This document shows, one piece after another, positions 15,086 to 22,043 of a DNA stretch of 33,527 nt. Made by a program: the position numbers and the translations under genes. The notes under the pieces are model-generated. The model was given only the letters and a program-made list of their open reading frames with translations. It was not told the origin of the DNA and made no database searches. How positions within the stretch are numbered: the first letter of the stretch is position 1; every line of letters starts with the position of its first letter. The stretch comes from Jejuia rubra (GTDB taxonomy: Bacteria; Bacteroidota; Bacteroidia; Flavobacteriales; Flavobacteriaceae), in the NCBI RefSeq assembly GCF_042684665.1, contig NZ_JBHULY010000027.1, positions 1 through 33,527 of the forward strand, in the 5' to 3' direction.

Positions 15086-15160
15086 GTCATTTCGAACGAA
15101 GTGAGAAATCTCATTATTTGTGCTTTTCATTATGTGATGTCTCACCTTGTTCGACATGAC
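15086..15160. repeat. Dispersed repeat with long imperfect inverted arms
   Basis: The left arm 15086-15110 begins GTCATTTCGAACGAAG and the right arm is 15136-15160. The reverse complement of the right arm matches the left at 21 of 25 positions, with a 25-base loop. The GTCATTTCGA...GAAATCTC type is a common intergenic repeat in Flavobacteriia. It lies directly after the rpsU terminator. The rest of the 15161-15306 gap holds AT-rich sequence and the ACTCTAA tract. Confidence 0.7.
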
Positions 15161-15241
15161 ACGGCATTGGTTATTTGTATATAGGATTGGTTTTATAAAT
15201 TGTGTGGAGGTTTTAAGGTTAGCTGAATAAATCGTATATTC

Positions 15242-15301
15242 ACTCTAAACTCTAAACTCTAAACTCTAAACTCTAAACTCTAAACTCTAAACTCTAAACT
15301 C
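15242..15301. repeat. Microsatellite: ACTCTAA x8 ending at the xerC start
   Basis: Eight perfect 7-base ACTCTAA units (15242-15297) plus a partial ACTC end 5 bp before the xerC ATG (15307). All of the probable xerC leader is therefore made of the tract. Every unit contains a TAA, so it cannot be coding in all frames and is not part of the protein. Confidence 0.93.
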
Positions 15302-15306
15302 GAAGA

Positions 15307-16197
15307 ATGCCTTTCAACAAATTTGCAGATTACCTACTTTTAGAAAAAAACTACTCCAAGCTGACGGTGCAGGCTTATCAAAAGGATTTGGAATCGTTTG
15401 AGGCATTCATTTCAGAGGAATACGGCTCAAAATCCATTAAAAAGGTCAACTATGCCCAAATCCGAACGTGGATTGTCGCACTTGTAGAATCGGGACTGAC
15501 CAACCGAAGCATCAACCGCAAAATATCTTCTTTAAGTACTTATTATAAATTCCTTTTGAAAGTTGGGGACATTGAGGTGAATCCCTTGGCCAAACACCGC
15601 GCCCTAAAAACCAGTAAAAGGGTACAGGTGCCGTTTTCTGAAGCCGAAGTGTCCACGGTATTGGACGAACTGCATTTTGAAGATTCCTTTGAAGGCTGGC
15701 GCGATAAGCTCATTATCGAACTGTTGTATTCCACAGGTATTCGCCGTATCGAACTGATCGAACTAAAACGTTCCAGTTTCGACATGGGCAATAAAACCAT
15801 TAAAGTTCTCGGAAAAAGAAATAAGGAGCGCATTGTGCCGTTGTTAAAATCGGTGGAACAAACCTTGCAAAGGTATTTAGAACACCGCAACCAGCTGGAG
15901 AACATCCAAGATTCCGAGCATATGCTTTTGACGAAAAAAGGCGTTAAAATATACGAAACACTTGTTTACAGGCTAATAAATGACTATTTTAGTCAGGCCT
16001 CCTCTAAGGTAAAAAAGAGTCCGCATATTCTCAGGCATTCCTTTGCGACCCATTTACTGAACCAAGGGGCCGATCTCAACGCTGTTAAAGAGCTTTTGGG
16101 CCATACCAGTTTAGCAGCAACACAGGTATATACGCACAATAGTATAGCCGAGCTTAAAAAAGTACATTTAAAGGCGCACCCAAGAAGTAAAAATTAG
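15307..16197 (+). CDS. xerC: Tyrosine recombinase XerC-like
   Basis: A 296-residue tyrosine recombinase of Xer type with an N-terminal SAM-like core-binding domain (1-90) and a C-terminal catalytic domain. The active-site set is complete: R146 (STGIRR), K170 (VLGKRNKER), H240 and R243 (PHILRHSFATHL), H266 (LLGHTSLA) and Y275 (QVYTH). Xer proteins resolve chromosome dimers at dif sites; length and location between rpsU and hpf point to this housekeeping role and not to a phage or integron integrase. The start is ATG 15307, immediately behind a heptanucleotide microsatellite, leaving no ordinary leader. Confidence 0.9.
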   Translation: MPFNKFADYLLLEKNYSKLTVQAYQKDLESFEAFISEEYGSKSIKKVNYAQIRTWIVALVESGLTNRSINRKISSLSTYYKFLLKVGDIEVNPLAKHRALKTSKRVQVPFSEAEVSTVLDELHFEDSFEGWRDKLIIELLYSTGIRRIELIELKRSSFDMGNKTIKVLGKRNKERIVPLLKSVEQTLQRYLEHRNQLENIQDSEHMLLTKKGVKIYETLVYRLINDYFSQASSKVKKSPHILRHSFATHLLNQGADLNAVKELLGHTSLAATQVYTHNSIAELKKVHLKAHPRSKN

Positions 16198-16339
16198 TGC
16201 TTTTAAATCATTGTCTAACCAAAAAATTAGAATATGGAATAAGCCTTGGACGAAAGTGAGTTATACCAATCCTATTTAATCAAGGCGAATTTTATACTTG
16301 CACGAAGTGTAGCTGATTTTTTAAAAACCTAAAAAACAG

Positions 16340-16642
16340 ATGAAAGTAAACCTGCAATCCGTTAATTTTAATGCTGACCAAAAATTGATAGACTTTATTC
16401 AAAAGCGCATGGACAAATTGGATATGTTTTATGATAAGGTCATCAAATCCGATGTGTATTTAAAGGTTGAAAATACTAGCGACAAAGAGAATAAGATTTT
16501 TGAGGTTAGAGTAAGCGTTCCTGGAGACAGCTTTGTGGTAAAAAAACAATGCAAAACCTTTGAGGAAGGCACGGATACTGCCGTAGCATCCTTAGAACGA
16601 CAGCTCTTAAGGCGAAAAGAAAAGTTAAGAGCGCATTCCTAA
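16340..16642 (+). CDS. hpf: Ribosome hibernation factor HPF/RaiA (short form)
   Basis: A 100-residue protein of the short HPF/YfiA family, which binds the 30S decoding site in stationary phase and blocks tRNA and mRNA binding. The sequence follows the beta-alpha-beta-beta-beta-alpha fold: VNLQSVNFNADQKLIDFIQKRMDKL, VYLKVEN, FEVRVSVPGDSFVVKK, ending in a basic tail (LLRRKEKLRAH). The long-form C-terminal dimerisation domain is absent. A possible -7 box TATACTTG (16293-16300) has one mismatch and no clear -33 partner. The gene lies just upstream of the tRNA-tuf unit, a constant neighbourhood in Flavobacteriaceae. Confidence 0.9.
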   Translation: MKVNLQSVNFNADQKLIDFIQKRMDKLDMFYDKVIKSDVYLKVENTSDKENKIFEVRVSVPGDSFVVKKQCKTFEEGTDTAVASLERQLLRRKEKLRAHS

Positions 16643-16662
16643 TAATTTTTTTTAAAAAATGT

Positions 16663-16692
16663 TTTGAATAACTAAAAATATCTATACATTTG
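16663..16692 (+). promoter_or_regulatory. Promoter of the tRNA-tuf unit
   Basis: TTTG (16663-16666), 18 bp, then TACATTTG (16685-16692), an exact TAnnTTTG. This is the best promoter in the window and would start transcription near 16698, about 47 bp before tRNA-Thr. No other promoter is apparent before tuf. Confidence 0.8.
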
Positions 16693-16694
16693 CA

Positions 16695-16721
16695 GTCCGT
16701 TAGAAATAACGGGCTTTTTTT
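16695..16721 (+). terminator. Terminator-like hairpin at the start of the tRNA-tuf transcript
   Basis: CCGTTA (16697-16702) pairs with TAACGG (16707-16712) around a GAAA loop, extended by a G-C and a T-G pair, and is followed by seven T residues (16715-16721). It starts at the predicted transcription start, so it may end hpf transcripts or act as an attenuator. Confidence 0.6.
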
Positions 16722-16744
16722 ATGTGGAAAAAGGTCAAAAAAAG

Positions 16745-16818
16745 GCCGATATAGCTCAGCTGGCTAGAGCAGCTGATTTGTAATCAGCAGGTCGTGGGTT
16801 CGAGTCCCTCTATCGGCT
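16745..16818 (+). tRNA. tRNA-Thr(TGT)
   Basis: 74 bases with a full cloverleaf: acceptor GCCGATA/TATCGGC, anticodon stem GCTGA/TCAGC with loop TTTGTAA (anticodon TGT, reads ACA), T-loop TTCGAGT, discriminator T. CCA is not encoded. Its last 17 bases plus two flanking bases recur at 16917-16935. Confidence 0.96.
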
Positions 16819-16886
16819 CTTGAAATTTTGAAAAGTGCATCAGGTGTCCGGACGGTTTTGAAATGCTAAACTGAATGGAATTGGGA

Positions 16887-16915
16887 CGAGAAGTTTATCC
16901 TGAGCGTAGTCGAAG
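16887..16915 (+). repeat. 29-bp REP-like element, copy 1
   Basis: This 29-bp element ends in CTGAGCGTAGTCGAAG. It matches 18962-18990 at 28 of 29 positions; the 16-bp core also occurs at 30487-30502. It directly precedes a duplicated tRNA-Thr tail. Confidence 0.88.
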
Positions 16916-16916
16916 G

Positions 16917-16935
16917 GAGTCCCTCTATCGGCTCT
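16917..16935 (+). repeat. Duplicated 3' tail of tRNA-Thr(TGT)
   Basis: These 19 bases are identical to 16802-16820: the 3' half of the T-arm, the acceptor strand, the discriminator and two trailing bases. No 5' half of a tRNA precedes them; the REP-like element takes its place. Confidence 0.9.
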
Positions 16936-16937
16936 AA

Positions 16938-16957
16938 ATTCCTGCGAAAGCAGGAAT
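16938..16957. repeat. Perfect hairpin repeat with GAAA loop
   Basis: ATTCCTGC and GCAGGAAT form a perfect 8-bp stem around GAAA. This hairpin is a frequent dispersed repeat in Flavobacteriia genomes by my recollection. It sits 2 bp after the duplicated tRNA-Thr tail. Another stem-loop (TGGATTGG/CCAATCCA, 17191-17210) lies in the next tRNA gap. Confidence 0.7.
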
Positions 16958-17043
16958 CTCAAAGTATAATGTTTTGAGAATGTTATTTGAAATTTTGTTT
17001 TAGGATTTTGTCCCGTTTTTTTGGGGTGAAATTCAAACATTTT

Positions 17044-17126
17044 GGGAAGATACTCAAGCGGCCAACGAGGACAGACTGTAAATCTGTTGGTTTTCACCTT
17101 CGCAGGTTCGAATCCTGCTCTTCCCA
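17044..17126 (+). tRNA. tRNA-Tyr(GTA)
   Basis: 83 bases with a long variable arm (class II): acceptor GGGAAGA/TCTTCCC, anticodon stem ACAGA/TCTGT with loop CTGTAAA (anticodon GTA), T-loop TTCGAAT, discriminator A. CCA is not encoded. Confidence 0.95.
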
Positions 17127-17270
17127 CATATGATTTCTAATAAGGAACTGTCAAAAGTTCACTTTTGTAAGGTTGCGTTTAGAAATTATTTGGATTGGGT
17201 CACCAATCCAGGATCATCGAGCAAAGCGAGATAATCCAAAAAAACCAAGCAAGTTTTAGGCTTGCAAAAC

Positions 17271-17343
17271 GCGGGAGTAGCTCAGTTGGTAGAGCGTCAG
17301 CCTTCCAAGCTGAATGTCGCCGGTTCGAACCCGGTCTCCCGCT
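17271..17343 (+). tRNA. tRNA-Gly(TCC)
   Basis: 73 bases: acceptor GCGGGAG/CTCCCGC, anticodon stem TCAGC/GCTGA with loop CTTCCAA (anticodon TCC), T-loop TTCGAAC, discriminator T. CCA is not encoded. Confidence 0.95.
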
Positions 17344-17391
17344 CAAACAAACTGAGTTATTAGCTAATAGGTAAAAAGTGAATCGTTGAAA

Positions 17392-17423
17392 AACTTTGAA
17401 CTTTAAACTTTGAACTTGGAACT
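17392..17423. repeat. Degenerate AACTTTG heptamer tract between tRNAs
   Basis: About four imperfect AACTTTG/AACTTTA units lie in the gap between tRNA-Gly and tRNA-Thr(GGT). Confidence 0.55.
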
Positions 17424-17430
17424 AAAAATC

Positions 17431-17502
17431 GCCGGTGTAGCTCAGGGGTAGAGCGTTTCCTTGGTAAGGAAGAGGTCACGGGTTCAAATCCCGTCATTGG
17501 CT
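17431..17502 (+). tRNA. tRNA-Thr(GGT)
   Basis: 72 bases: acceptor GCCGGTG/CATTGGC with two G-T pairs, anticodon stem TTTCC/GGAAG with loop TTGGTAA (anticodon GGT), T-loop TTCAAAT, discriminator T. It lies 58 bp before tuf with no promoter between, so both are likely co-transcribed. Confidence 0.95.
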
Positions 17503-17560
17503 CAAAAAAAATTGAATACACTAATATTATTATATAACTAAGATTTAAATTATTTAAAAC

Positions 17561-18748
17561 ATGGCAAAGGCAACTTTTGATCGTTCAAAACCACACTTAA
17601 ATATTGGTACTATTGGACACGTAGATCACGGTAAAACAACTTTAACTGCTGCTATTACTAAAGTATTAGCTGATGCAGGTTTATCAGAAGCTAAGGATTT
17701 CGACCAAATCGATAACGCTCCAGAAGAAAAAGAAAGAGGTATTACAATTAATACATCTCACGTAGAATATCAAACAGCTAACCGTCACTATGCTCACGTT
17801 GACTGTCCAGGTCACGCGGATTACGTAAAGAACATGGTAACTGGTGCGGCTCAAATGGATGGTGCTATCTTGGTTGTTGCTGCAACTGATGGCCCAATGC
17901 CACAAACTCGTGAGCACATCCTTTTAGGACGTCAGGTAGGTATTCCTCGTATCGTTGTGTTCTTGAACAAAGTTGACATGGTGGATGATGATGAGCTTTT
18001 AGAGCTTGTTGATATGGAAGTTAGAGATTTGTTGAACTTCTACGAGTATGATGGTGATAACGGTCCTGTAATTTCAGGTTCTGCTTTAGGTGCACTTAAC
18101 GGTGAGCAAAAGTGGGTTGATACTGTATTGGAATTAATGGAAGCTTGTGATACTTGGATTGAAGAGCCAGTACGTGATATGGACAAGCCTTTCTTGATGC
18201 CTATCGAAGACGTTTTCTCTATTACTGGTCGTGGTACTGTGGCAACTGGTCGTATCGAGACTGGTGTTGCTAACACTGGAGACCCTGTGGAAATCATCGG
18301 TATGGGTGCTGAGAAATTAACTTCTACTATTACTGGTATCGAGATGTTCCGTCAAATATTAGATAGAGGTGAAGCTGGAGATAACGCTGGTATTCTTTTA
18401 AGAGGTATTGAGAAAACGCAAATCTCAAGAGGTATGGTTATCACTAAGCCTGGTTCTGTAACACCACATAAAAAATTCAAAGCTGAGGTGTATATCCTTA
18501 AGAAAGAAGAAGGTGGTCGTCACACACCATTCCACAACAACTACCGTCCACAGTTCTACGTTCGTACAACTGACGTAACTGGAAACATTGCGCTTCCTGA
18601 TGGAGTTGAGATGGTAATGCCTGGAGATAACTTAACGATTACTGTTGAGTTGATTCAACCAATTGCAATGAACGTAGGTTTACGTTTCGCTATCCGTGAA
18701 GGTGGTAGAACAGTTGGTGCTGGTCAGGTAACTGAGATTTTAGACTAA
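17561..18748 (+). CDS. tuf: Elongation factor Tu
   Basis: A 395-residue GTPase that delivers aminoacyl-tRNA to the ribosome. G1 GHVDHGKT (19-26), switch RGITINTSHVEY, G3 DCPGH (81-85), G4 NKVD (136-139) and SALGAL (about 173) are intact, followed by the two beta-barrel domains; the C-terminus reads EGGRTVGAGQVTEILD. Codon use is strongly biased (GGT, CGT, GCT), as expected of a very highly expressed gene and unlike the accessory genes on the left. It follows four tRNA genes, one of them 58 bp upstream, and ends at a strong terminator; tRNA-Trp and secE continue downstream. Confidence 0.98.
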   Translation: MAKATFDRSKPHLNIGTIGHVDHGKTTLTAAITKVLADAGLSEAKDFDQIDNAPEEKERGITINTSHVEYQTANRHYAHVDCPGHADYVKNMVTGAAQMDGAILVVAATDGPMPQTREHILLGRQVGIPRIVVFLNKVDMVDDDELLELVDMEVRDLLNFYEYDGDNGPVISGSALGALNGEQKWVDTVLELMEACDTWIEEPVRDMDKPFLMPIEDVFSITGRGTVATGRIETGVANTGDPVEIIGMGAEKLTSTITGIEMFRQILDRGEAGDNAGILLRGIEKTQISRGMVITKPGSVTPHKKFKAEVYILKKEEGGRHTPFHNNYRPQFYVRTTDVTGNIALPDGVEMVMPGDNLTITVELIQPIAMNVGLRFAIREGGRTVGAGQVTEILD

Positions 18749-18775
18749 ACACTAGTTTAATATAATATGACTCAT

Positions 18776-18806
18776 AAGGTATCACGCCAAAGGCGTGATG
18801 CCTTTT
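18776..18806 (+). terminator. Terminator after tuf
   Basis: A 13-bp stem (AAGGTATCACGCC with GGCGTGATGCCTT, one T-G pair) closes on an AAA loop and ends in four T residues. Confidence 0.85.
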
Positions 18807-18817
18807 GACTTATATTT

Positions 18818-18859
18818 ACGGGTTTAGCTCATCCCGATAGCTATCGGGAGGTAGAGCAC
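18818..18859 (+). pseudogene. Partial tRNA-Trp 5' half with palindrome in the D-arm
   Basis: Bases 18818-18830 equal the first 13 of tRNA-Trp and 18851-18859 equal GTAGAGCAC of its D-stem region. Between them AGTTG is replaced by a 20-base block holding the 18-bp palindrome TCCCGATAGCTATCGGGA. The anticodon arm and 3' half are missing, so it cannot be a working tRNA. The intact gene begins 10 bp downstream. Confidence 0.88.
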
Positions 18860-18869
18860 TAATCCAAAC

Positions 18870-18942
18870 ACGGGTTTAGCTCAGTTGGTAGAGCACAGGT
18901 CTCCAAAACCTGGTGTCGGGAGTTCGAGTCTCTCAACCCGTG
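18870..18942 (+). tRNA. tRNA-Trp(CCA)
   Basis: 73 bases: acceptor ACGGGTT/AACCCGT, anticodon stem CAGGT/ACCTG with loop CTCCAAA (anticodon CCA), T-loop TTCGAGT, discriminator G. It is flanked by a partial 5' copy upstream and a duplicated 3' tail downstream. Confidence 0.96.
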
Positions 18943-18961
18943 CGAAGCAAAGGATTGCGAG

Positions 18962-18990
18962 CGAGAAGTTTATGCTGAGCGTAGTCGAAG
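18962..18990 (+). repeat. 29-bp REP-like element, copy 2
   Basis: It matches 16887-16915 at 28 of 29 positions and, as there, directly precedes a duplicated tRNA tail. Confidence 0.88.
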
Positions 18991-18992
18991 TA

Positions 18993-19009
18993 AGTCTCTC
19001 AACCCGTGC
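18993..19009 (+). repeat. Duplicated 3' tail of tRNA-Trp
   Basis: These 17 bases equal 18927-18943 (3' T-arm strand, acceptor strand, discriminator and one flanking base). They sit 2 bp after the 29-bp element. Confidence 0.9.
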
Positions 19010-19075
19010 TAAGAACATTTGGTATTTTTTACCTTGATAGATAAATCAGGTTAACTCCTGAAAAAAAGAAATAAA

Positions 19076-19273
19076 ATGGCTGGAATCGTAACATACGTAA
19101 AAGAATCGTTTGAAGAACTAAAGAACCATGTGTCTTGGCCAACTTGGGCCGAAGCGCAGAATTTAACAGTTATCGTAGCTGTGTTCTCCATCATCTTTTC
19201 ATTGGCTATTTGGGGAGTAGATACAGTTTTGAGCAAGGTTGTTACACTTTACTTTGATTGGATTAACGGATAA
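19076..19273 (+). CDS. secE: Preprotein translocase subunit SecE
   Basis: A 65-residue single-helix SecE of the short bacterial type: an amphipathic start (YVKESFEELKNHVSWPTWAEAQ, with the conserved K-x-V-x-W-P) and one membrane helix (about 29-52). It clamps SecY in the translocon of the inner membrane. It heads the secE-nusG-rplKAJL-rpoBC cluster, with nusG 11 bp downstream. No clear promoter was found between tRNA-Trp and secE, so it may be read through from the tRNA. Confidence 0.94.
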   Translation: MAGIVTYVKESFEELKNHVSWPTWAEAQNLTVIVAVFSIIFSLAIWGVDTVLSKVVTLYFDWING

Positions 19274-19284
19274 AAGCAAGCGGT

Positions 19285-19839
19285 ATGTCTGAAGTAAGTG
19301 AAAAAAAATGGTACGTTGTTAGGGCTGTAAGCGGTCAGGAAAACAAAATCAAAACCTATATCGAGAATGAAATTGCTCGTTTGGGTATGCAGGATTATGT
19401 AGACCAAGTGTTGGTGCCGACTGAAAAAGTGATTCAAATTCGTAATGGAAAGAAAATTCAAAAGGAAAAAGTATTCTTTCCGGGATATATTATGATTCAA
19501 GCGAATTTGACAGGAGAAGTACCACATATTATAAAAGGCATAACTAACGTCATCGGTTTTTTAGGTGAAACTAAAGGAGGGGACCCTGTGCCATTAAGAC
19601 AATCTGAAGTTAACAGAATGTTAGGTAAAGTGGACGAATTGGCTGAGGATGATAACATCCATGTGGCTATTCCATTCACAAAAGGCGAAACCGTAAAAGT
19701 AATCGATGGGCCATTCAATGGATTTGATGGTACTATCGAAAACATAAACGAAGAAAAGCGTAAGCTTGAGGTAATGGTTAAGATTTTCGGAAGAAAGACA
19801 CCATTGGAATTAAGCTATATGCAGGTTGAGAAAATTTAA
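19285..19839 (+). CDS. nusG: Transcription termination/antitermination factor NusG
   Basis: A 184-residue NusG. The N-terminal NGN domain (KKWYVVRAVSGQENKIKTYIENEI through FFPGYIMIQ) binds the RNA polymerase clamp; the C-terminal KOW domain (GETVKVIDGPFNGFDGTIENI, about 133-153) contacts Rho or ribosomal protein S10. Length and order are standard. It is 11 bp after secE and 70 bp before rplK. Confidence 0.96.
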   Translation: MSEVSEKKWYVVRAVSGQENKIKTYIENEIARLGMQDYVDQVLVPTEKVIQIRNGKKIQKEKVFFPGYIMIQANLTGEVPHIIKGITNVIGFLGETKGGDPVPLRQSEVNRMLGKVDELAEDDNIHVAIPFTKGETVKVIDGPFNGFDGTIENINEEKRKLEVMVKIFGRKTPLELSYMQVEKI

Positions 19840-19909
19840 TAATTGTTACATATATCAGATAAGTTTAGAGCTTCCAAAACTAAATCTTATTACATTTAAA
19901 TTTTAAAAC

Positions 19910-20347
19910 ATGGCAAAAGAGTTAGGAAAAGTAGTTAAGCTACAAGTTAGGGGAGGTGTTGCGAATCCATCGCCACCGGTCGGACCCGCTCTAGGTGCTG
20001 CTGGTGTAAACATAATGGAGTTCTGTAAGCAATTTAATGCGAGGACCCAGGATAAACAAGGTAAAGTATTGCCTGTGGTTATCTCCGTTTACAAGGACAA
20101 GTCTTTCGATTTCGTAATCAAGACTCCACCAGCTGCAGTACAATTATTAGAAGCGGCCAAGGTGAAGAAAGGTTCGGGCGAACCAAACCGAAAAAAAGTA
20201 GCTAAAGTATCTTGGGACCAGGTAAAAGCCATAGCAGAGGACAAAATGCAAGATTTGAATGCATTTACTGTTGAATCTGCTATGAAAATGGTAGCTGGTA
20301 CAGCAAGATCAATGGGAATCACTGTAACAGGGAAATTCCCTTCTTAA
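19910..20347 (+). CDS. rplK: 50S ribosomal protein uL11
   Basis: A 145-residue uL11, with the N-terminal KLQVRGGVANPSPPVGPALGAAGVN segment that contacts the GTPase-associated centre and thiopeptides, and the C-terminal 23S-binding domain (TPPAAVQLLEAAKVKKGSGEPN and a conserved TARSMGITV end). It is 19 bp before rplA, so the two are translated from one message. Confidence 0.97.
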   Translation: MAKELGKVVKLQVRGGVANPSPPVGPALGAAGVNIMEFCKQFNARTQDKQGKVLPVVISVYKDKSFDFVIKTPPAAVQLLEAAKVKKGSGEPNRKKVAKVSWDQVKAIAEDKMQDLNAFTVESAMKMVAGTARSMGITVTGKFPS

Positions 20348-20366
20348 TCTATAAAGACATTAGAAA

Positions 20367-21056
20367 ATGGCAAGATTAACAAAAAAGCAAAAAGAGGCTT
20401 TAGCTAAAATTGAAAAAGGGAAGCTTTATTCTGTTGATGAAGCGTCTGCACTAATCAAAGAAATTACCAATACTAAATTTGATGCGTCTGTTGACTTAGC
20501 TGTGCGTTTAGGAGTTGATCCTCGTAAAGCAAATCAAATGGTGAGGGGTGTTGTATCACTTCCTCATGGTACTGGTAAAGACAAGAAAGTATTAGCATTA
20601 GTAACACCGGATAAGGAAGCCGAAGCTAAAGAAGCTGGAGCGGACTACGTTGGTTTGGACGAATACCTTGATAAAATCAAAGGCGGATGGACCGACGTGG
20701 ATGTTATCATTACAATGCCTGCCGTTATGGGTAAATTGGGGCCTTTAGGACGTATCCTTGGACCTCGTGGTTTAATGCCAAACCCTAAAACAGGTACGGT
20801 AACTATGGATGTAGCCAAAGCAGTTAGCGAAGTAAAAGCTGGTAAAATCGACTTTAAAGTCGATAAAACTGGAATCGTTCACGCGGCTATAGGCAAGGCA
20901 TCCTTCAGTGCTGATAAAATTGCGGGTAACGCAAATGAATTATTACAAACATTATTAAAGTTGAAACCAACTACTGCAAAGGGTACTTATGTGAAGAGTA
21001 TTTTTATGTCTTCTACTATGAGTCCAAGCGTTGCTGTAGATCCTAAAATTGGTTAA
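20367..21056 (+). CDS. rplA: 50S ribosomal protein uL1
   Basis: A 229-residue uL1, with the signature IITMPAVMGKLGPLGRILGPRGLMPNPKTGTVT (about 113-145). It forms the mobile L1 stalk and in many bacteria represses the L11 operon by binding its mRNA; no obvious L1 mimic was identified in the short spacer before rplK. It is 20 bp before rplJ. Confidence 0.97.
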   Translation: MARLTKKQKEALAKIEKGKLYSVDEASALIKEITNTKFDASVDLAVRLGVDPRKANQMVRGVVSLPHGTGKDKKVLALVTPDKEAEAKEAGADYVGLDEYLDKIKGGWTDVDVIITMPAVMGKLGPLGRILGPRGLMPNPKTGTVTMDVAKAVSEVKAGKIDFKVDKTGIVHAAIGKASFSADKIAGNANELLQTLLKLKPTTAKGTYVKSIFMSSTMSPSVAVDPKIG

Positions 21057-21076
21057 TCAGTTAAATACCTTTTATT

Positions 21077-21598
21077 ATGACAAGAGAAGAAAAATCGCAA
21101 GTAATTCAAGACTTAACTGCACAATTAGCCGATAACACAAATATCTATTTAACTGATATTTCAGGATTGAATGCAGGGTCTACATCAGATTTACGTCGTG
21201 CTTGTTTTAAAGCCAACGTAAGCATGTCAGTAGTGAAAAATACATTACTTGAAAAAGCTATGGAAGCTTCAGACAAAGAGTTTGGTGAACTTCCATCGGT
21301 TTTAAAAGGGAATACTTCCGTAATGTATTCTGAAACTGGTAATGCACCAGCCAAAGTCATCAAAGCTTTCAGAAAGAAATCAGAAAGACCAGTATTAAAA
21401 GGGGCTTTCATCGAGGAAGCGATTTACATTGGTGATGAGCAATTGGATGCATTAGTAGACATTAAGTCTAAAGATGAGTTGATTGGAGAAATCGTAACGT
21501 TGCTTCAATCTCCTGCTAAAAATGTTATTTCTGCACTTAAATCAGGTGGAGGCACATTGGCGGGCATCATTAAAACATTATCCGAAAAAGAAGGATAA
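21077..21598 (+). CDS. rplJ: 50S ribosomal protein uL10
   Basis: A 173-residue uL10 (EKSQVIQDLTAQLADNTNIYLTDISGLN, then the RNA-binding core SVVKNTLLEKAM). Its C-terminal helix (about 150-173) is the anchor for L7/L12 dimers. The spacer from rplA is only 20 bp, leaving no room for the long L10 leader seen in some other phyla. rplL follows after 64 bp. Confidence 0.96.
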   Translation: MTREEKSQVIQDLTAQLADNTNIYLTDISGLNAGSTSDLRRACFKANVSMSVVKNTLLEKAMEASDKEFGELPSVLKGNTSVMYSETGNAPAKVIKAFRKKSERPVLKGAFIEEAIYIGDEQLDALVDIKSKDELIGEIVTLLQSPAKNVISALKSGGGTLAGIIKTLSEKEG

Positions 21599-21662
21599 TC
21601 TAACAAGTACGCACTTTTTACAATTATATTATTATTAAAACATTTTTAAAACGATAGAAAAA

Positions 21663-22043
21663 ATGGCAGATTTAAAAGATTTCGCAGAACAATTGGTTAA
21701 CTTAACTGTAAAAGAAGTTAATGAGTTAGCTACTATATTAAAAGATGAGTATGGTATCGAGCCTGCTGCAGCCGCTGTTGCTGTTGCTGCTGGTGGAGGT
21801 GCTGCCGGTGGTGGTGAAGCTGCTGAGGAAAAATCAGAATTTGATGTAATCCTTAAAGCTCCAGGTGGATCTAAATTGGCAGTTGTAAAATTAGTTAAGG
21901 AATTAACTGGTCTTGGTTTGAAAGAAGCTAAAGGATTAGTTGATGAGGCACCATCTCCAATCAAGGAAGGTGTTGCTAAAGACGAAGCTGAAGCTCTTAA
22001 AGCTCAATTAGAAGAAGCAGGAGCTGAGGTTGAGCTTAAGTAA
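21663..22043 (+). CDS. rplL: 50S ribosomal protein bL12 (L7/L12)
   Basis: A 126-residue bL12: an N-terminal dimerisation helix pair (1-36), an Ala/Gly-rich flexible hinge (about 37-58, with GGGAAGGGEAAEE) and a C-terminal factor-binding domain starting EFDVILKAPGGSKLAVVK, with GLGLKEAKGLVDEAP. It recruits elongation factors to the ribosome. The 64-bp spacer before it may let rplL be translated more than rplJ. Confidence 0.97.
   Translation: MADLKDFAEQLVNLTVKEVNELATILKDEYGIEPAAAAVAVAAGGGAAGGGEAAEEKSEFDVILKAPGGSKLAVVKLVKELTGLGLKEAKGLVDEAPSPIKEGVAKDEAEALKAQLEEAGAEVELK

Noticed and set aside
15307..16197. XerC-like protein as an integron or phage integrase
   Set aside because: Length, complete Xer motifs and the conserved rpsU-xerC-hpf order point to the chromosomal recombinase; the flanking heptamers are a microsatellite, not attC sites.
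16802..16935. Direct repeats at the tRNA-Thr 3' end as att sites of a genomic island
   Set aside because: Only about 96 bp separate the repeats, with no integrase or cargo. The nearby xerC has a housekeeping position and is upstream, not inside.
16840..17127. Minus-strand 95-codon frame across tRNA-Tyr
   Set aside because: It reads through a tRNA gene and repeats; such frames are common false calls next to tRNAs.
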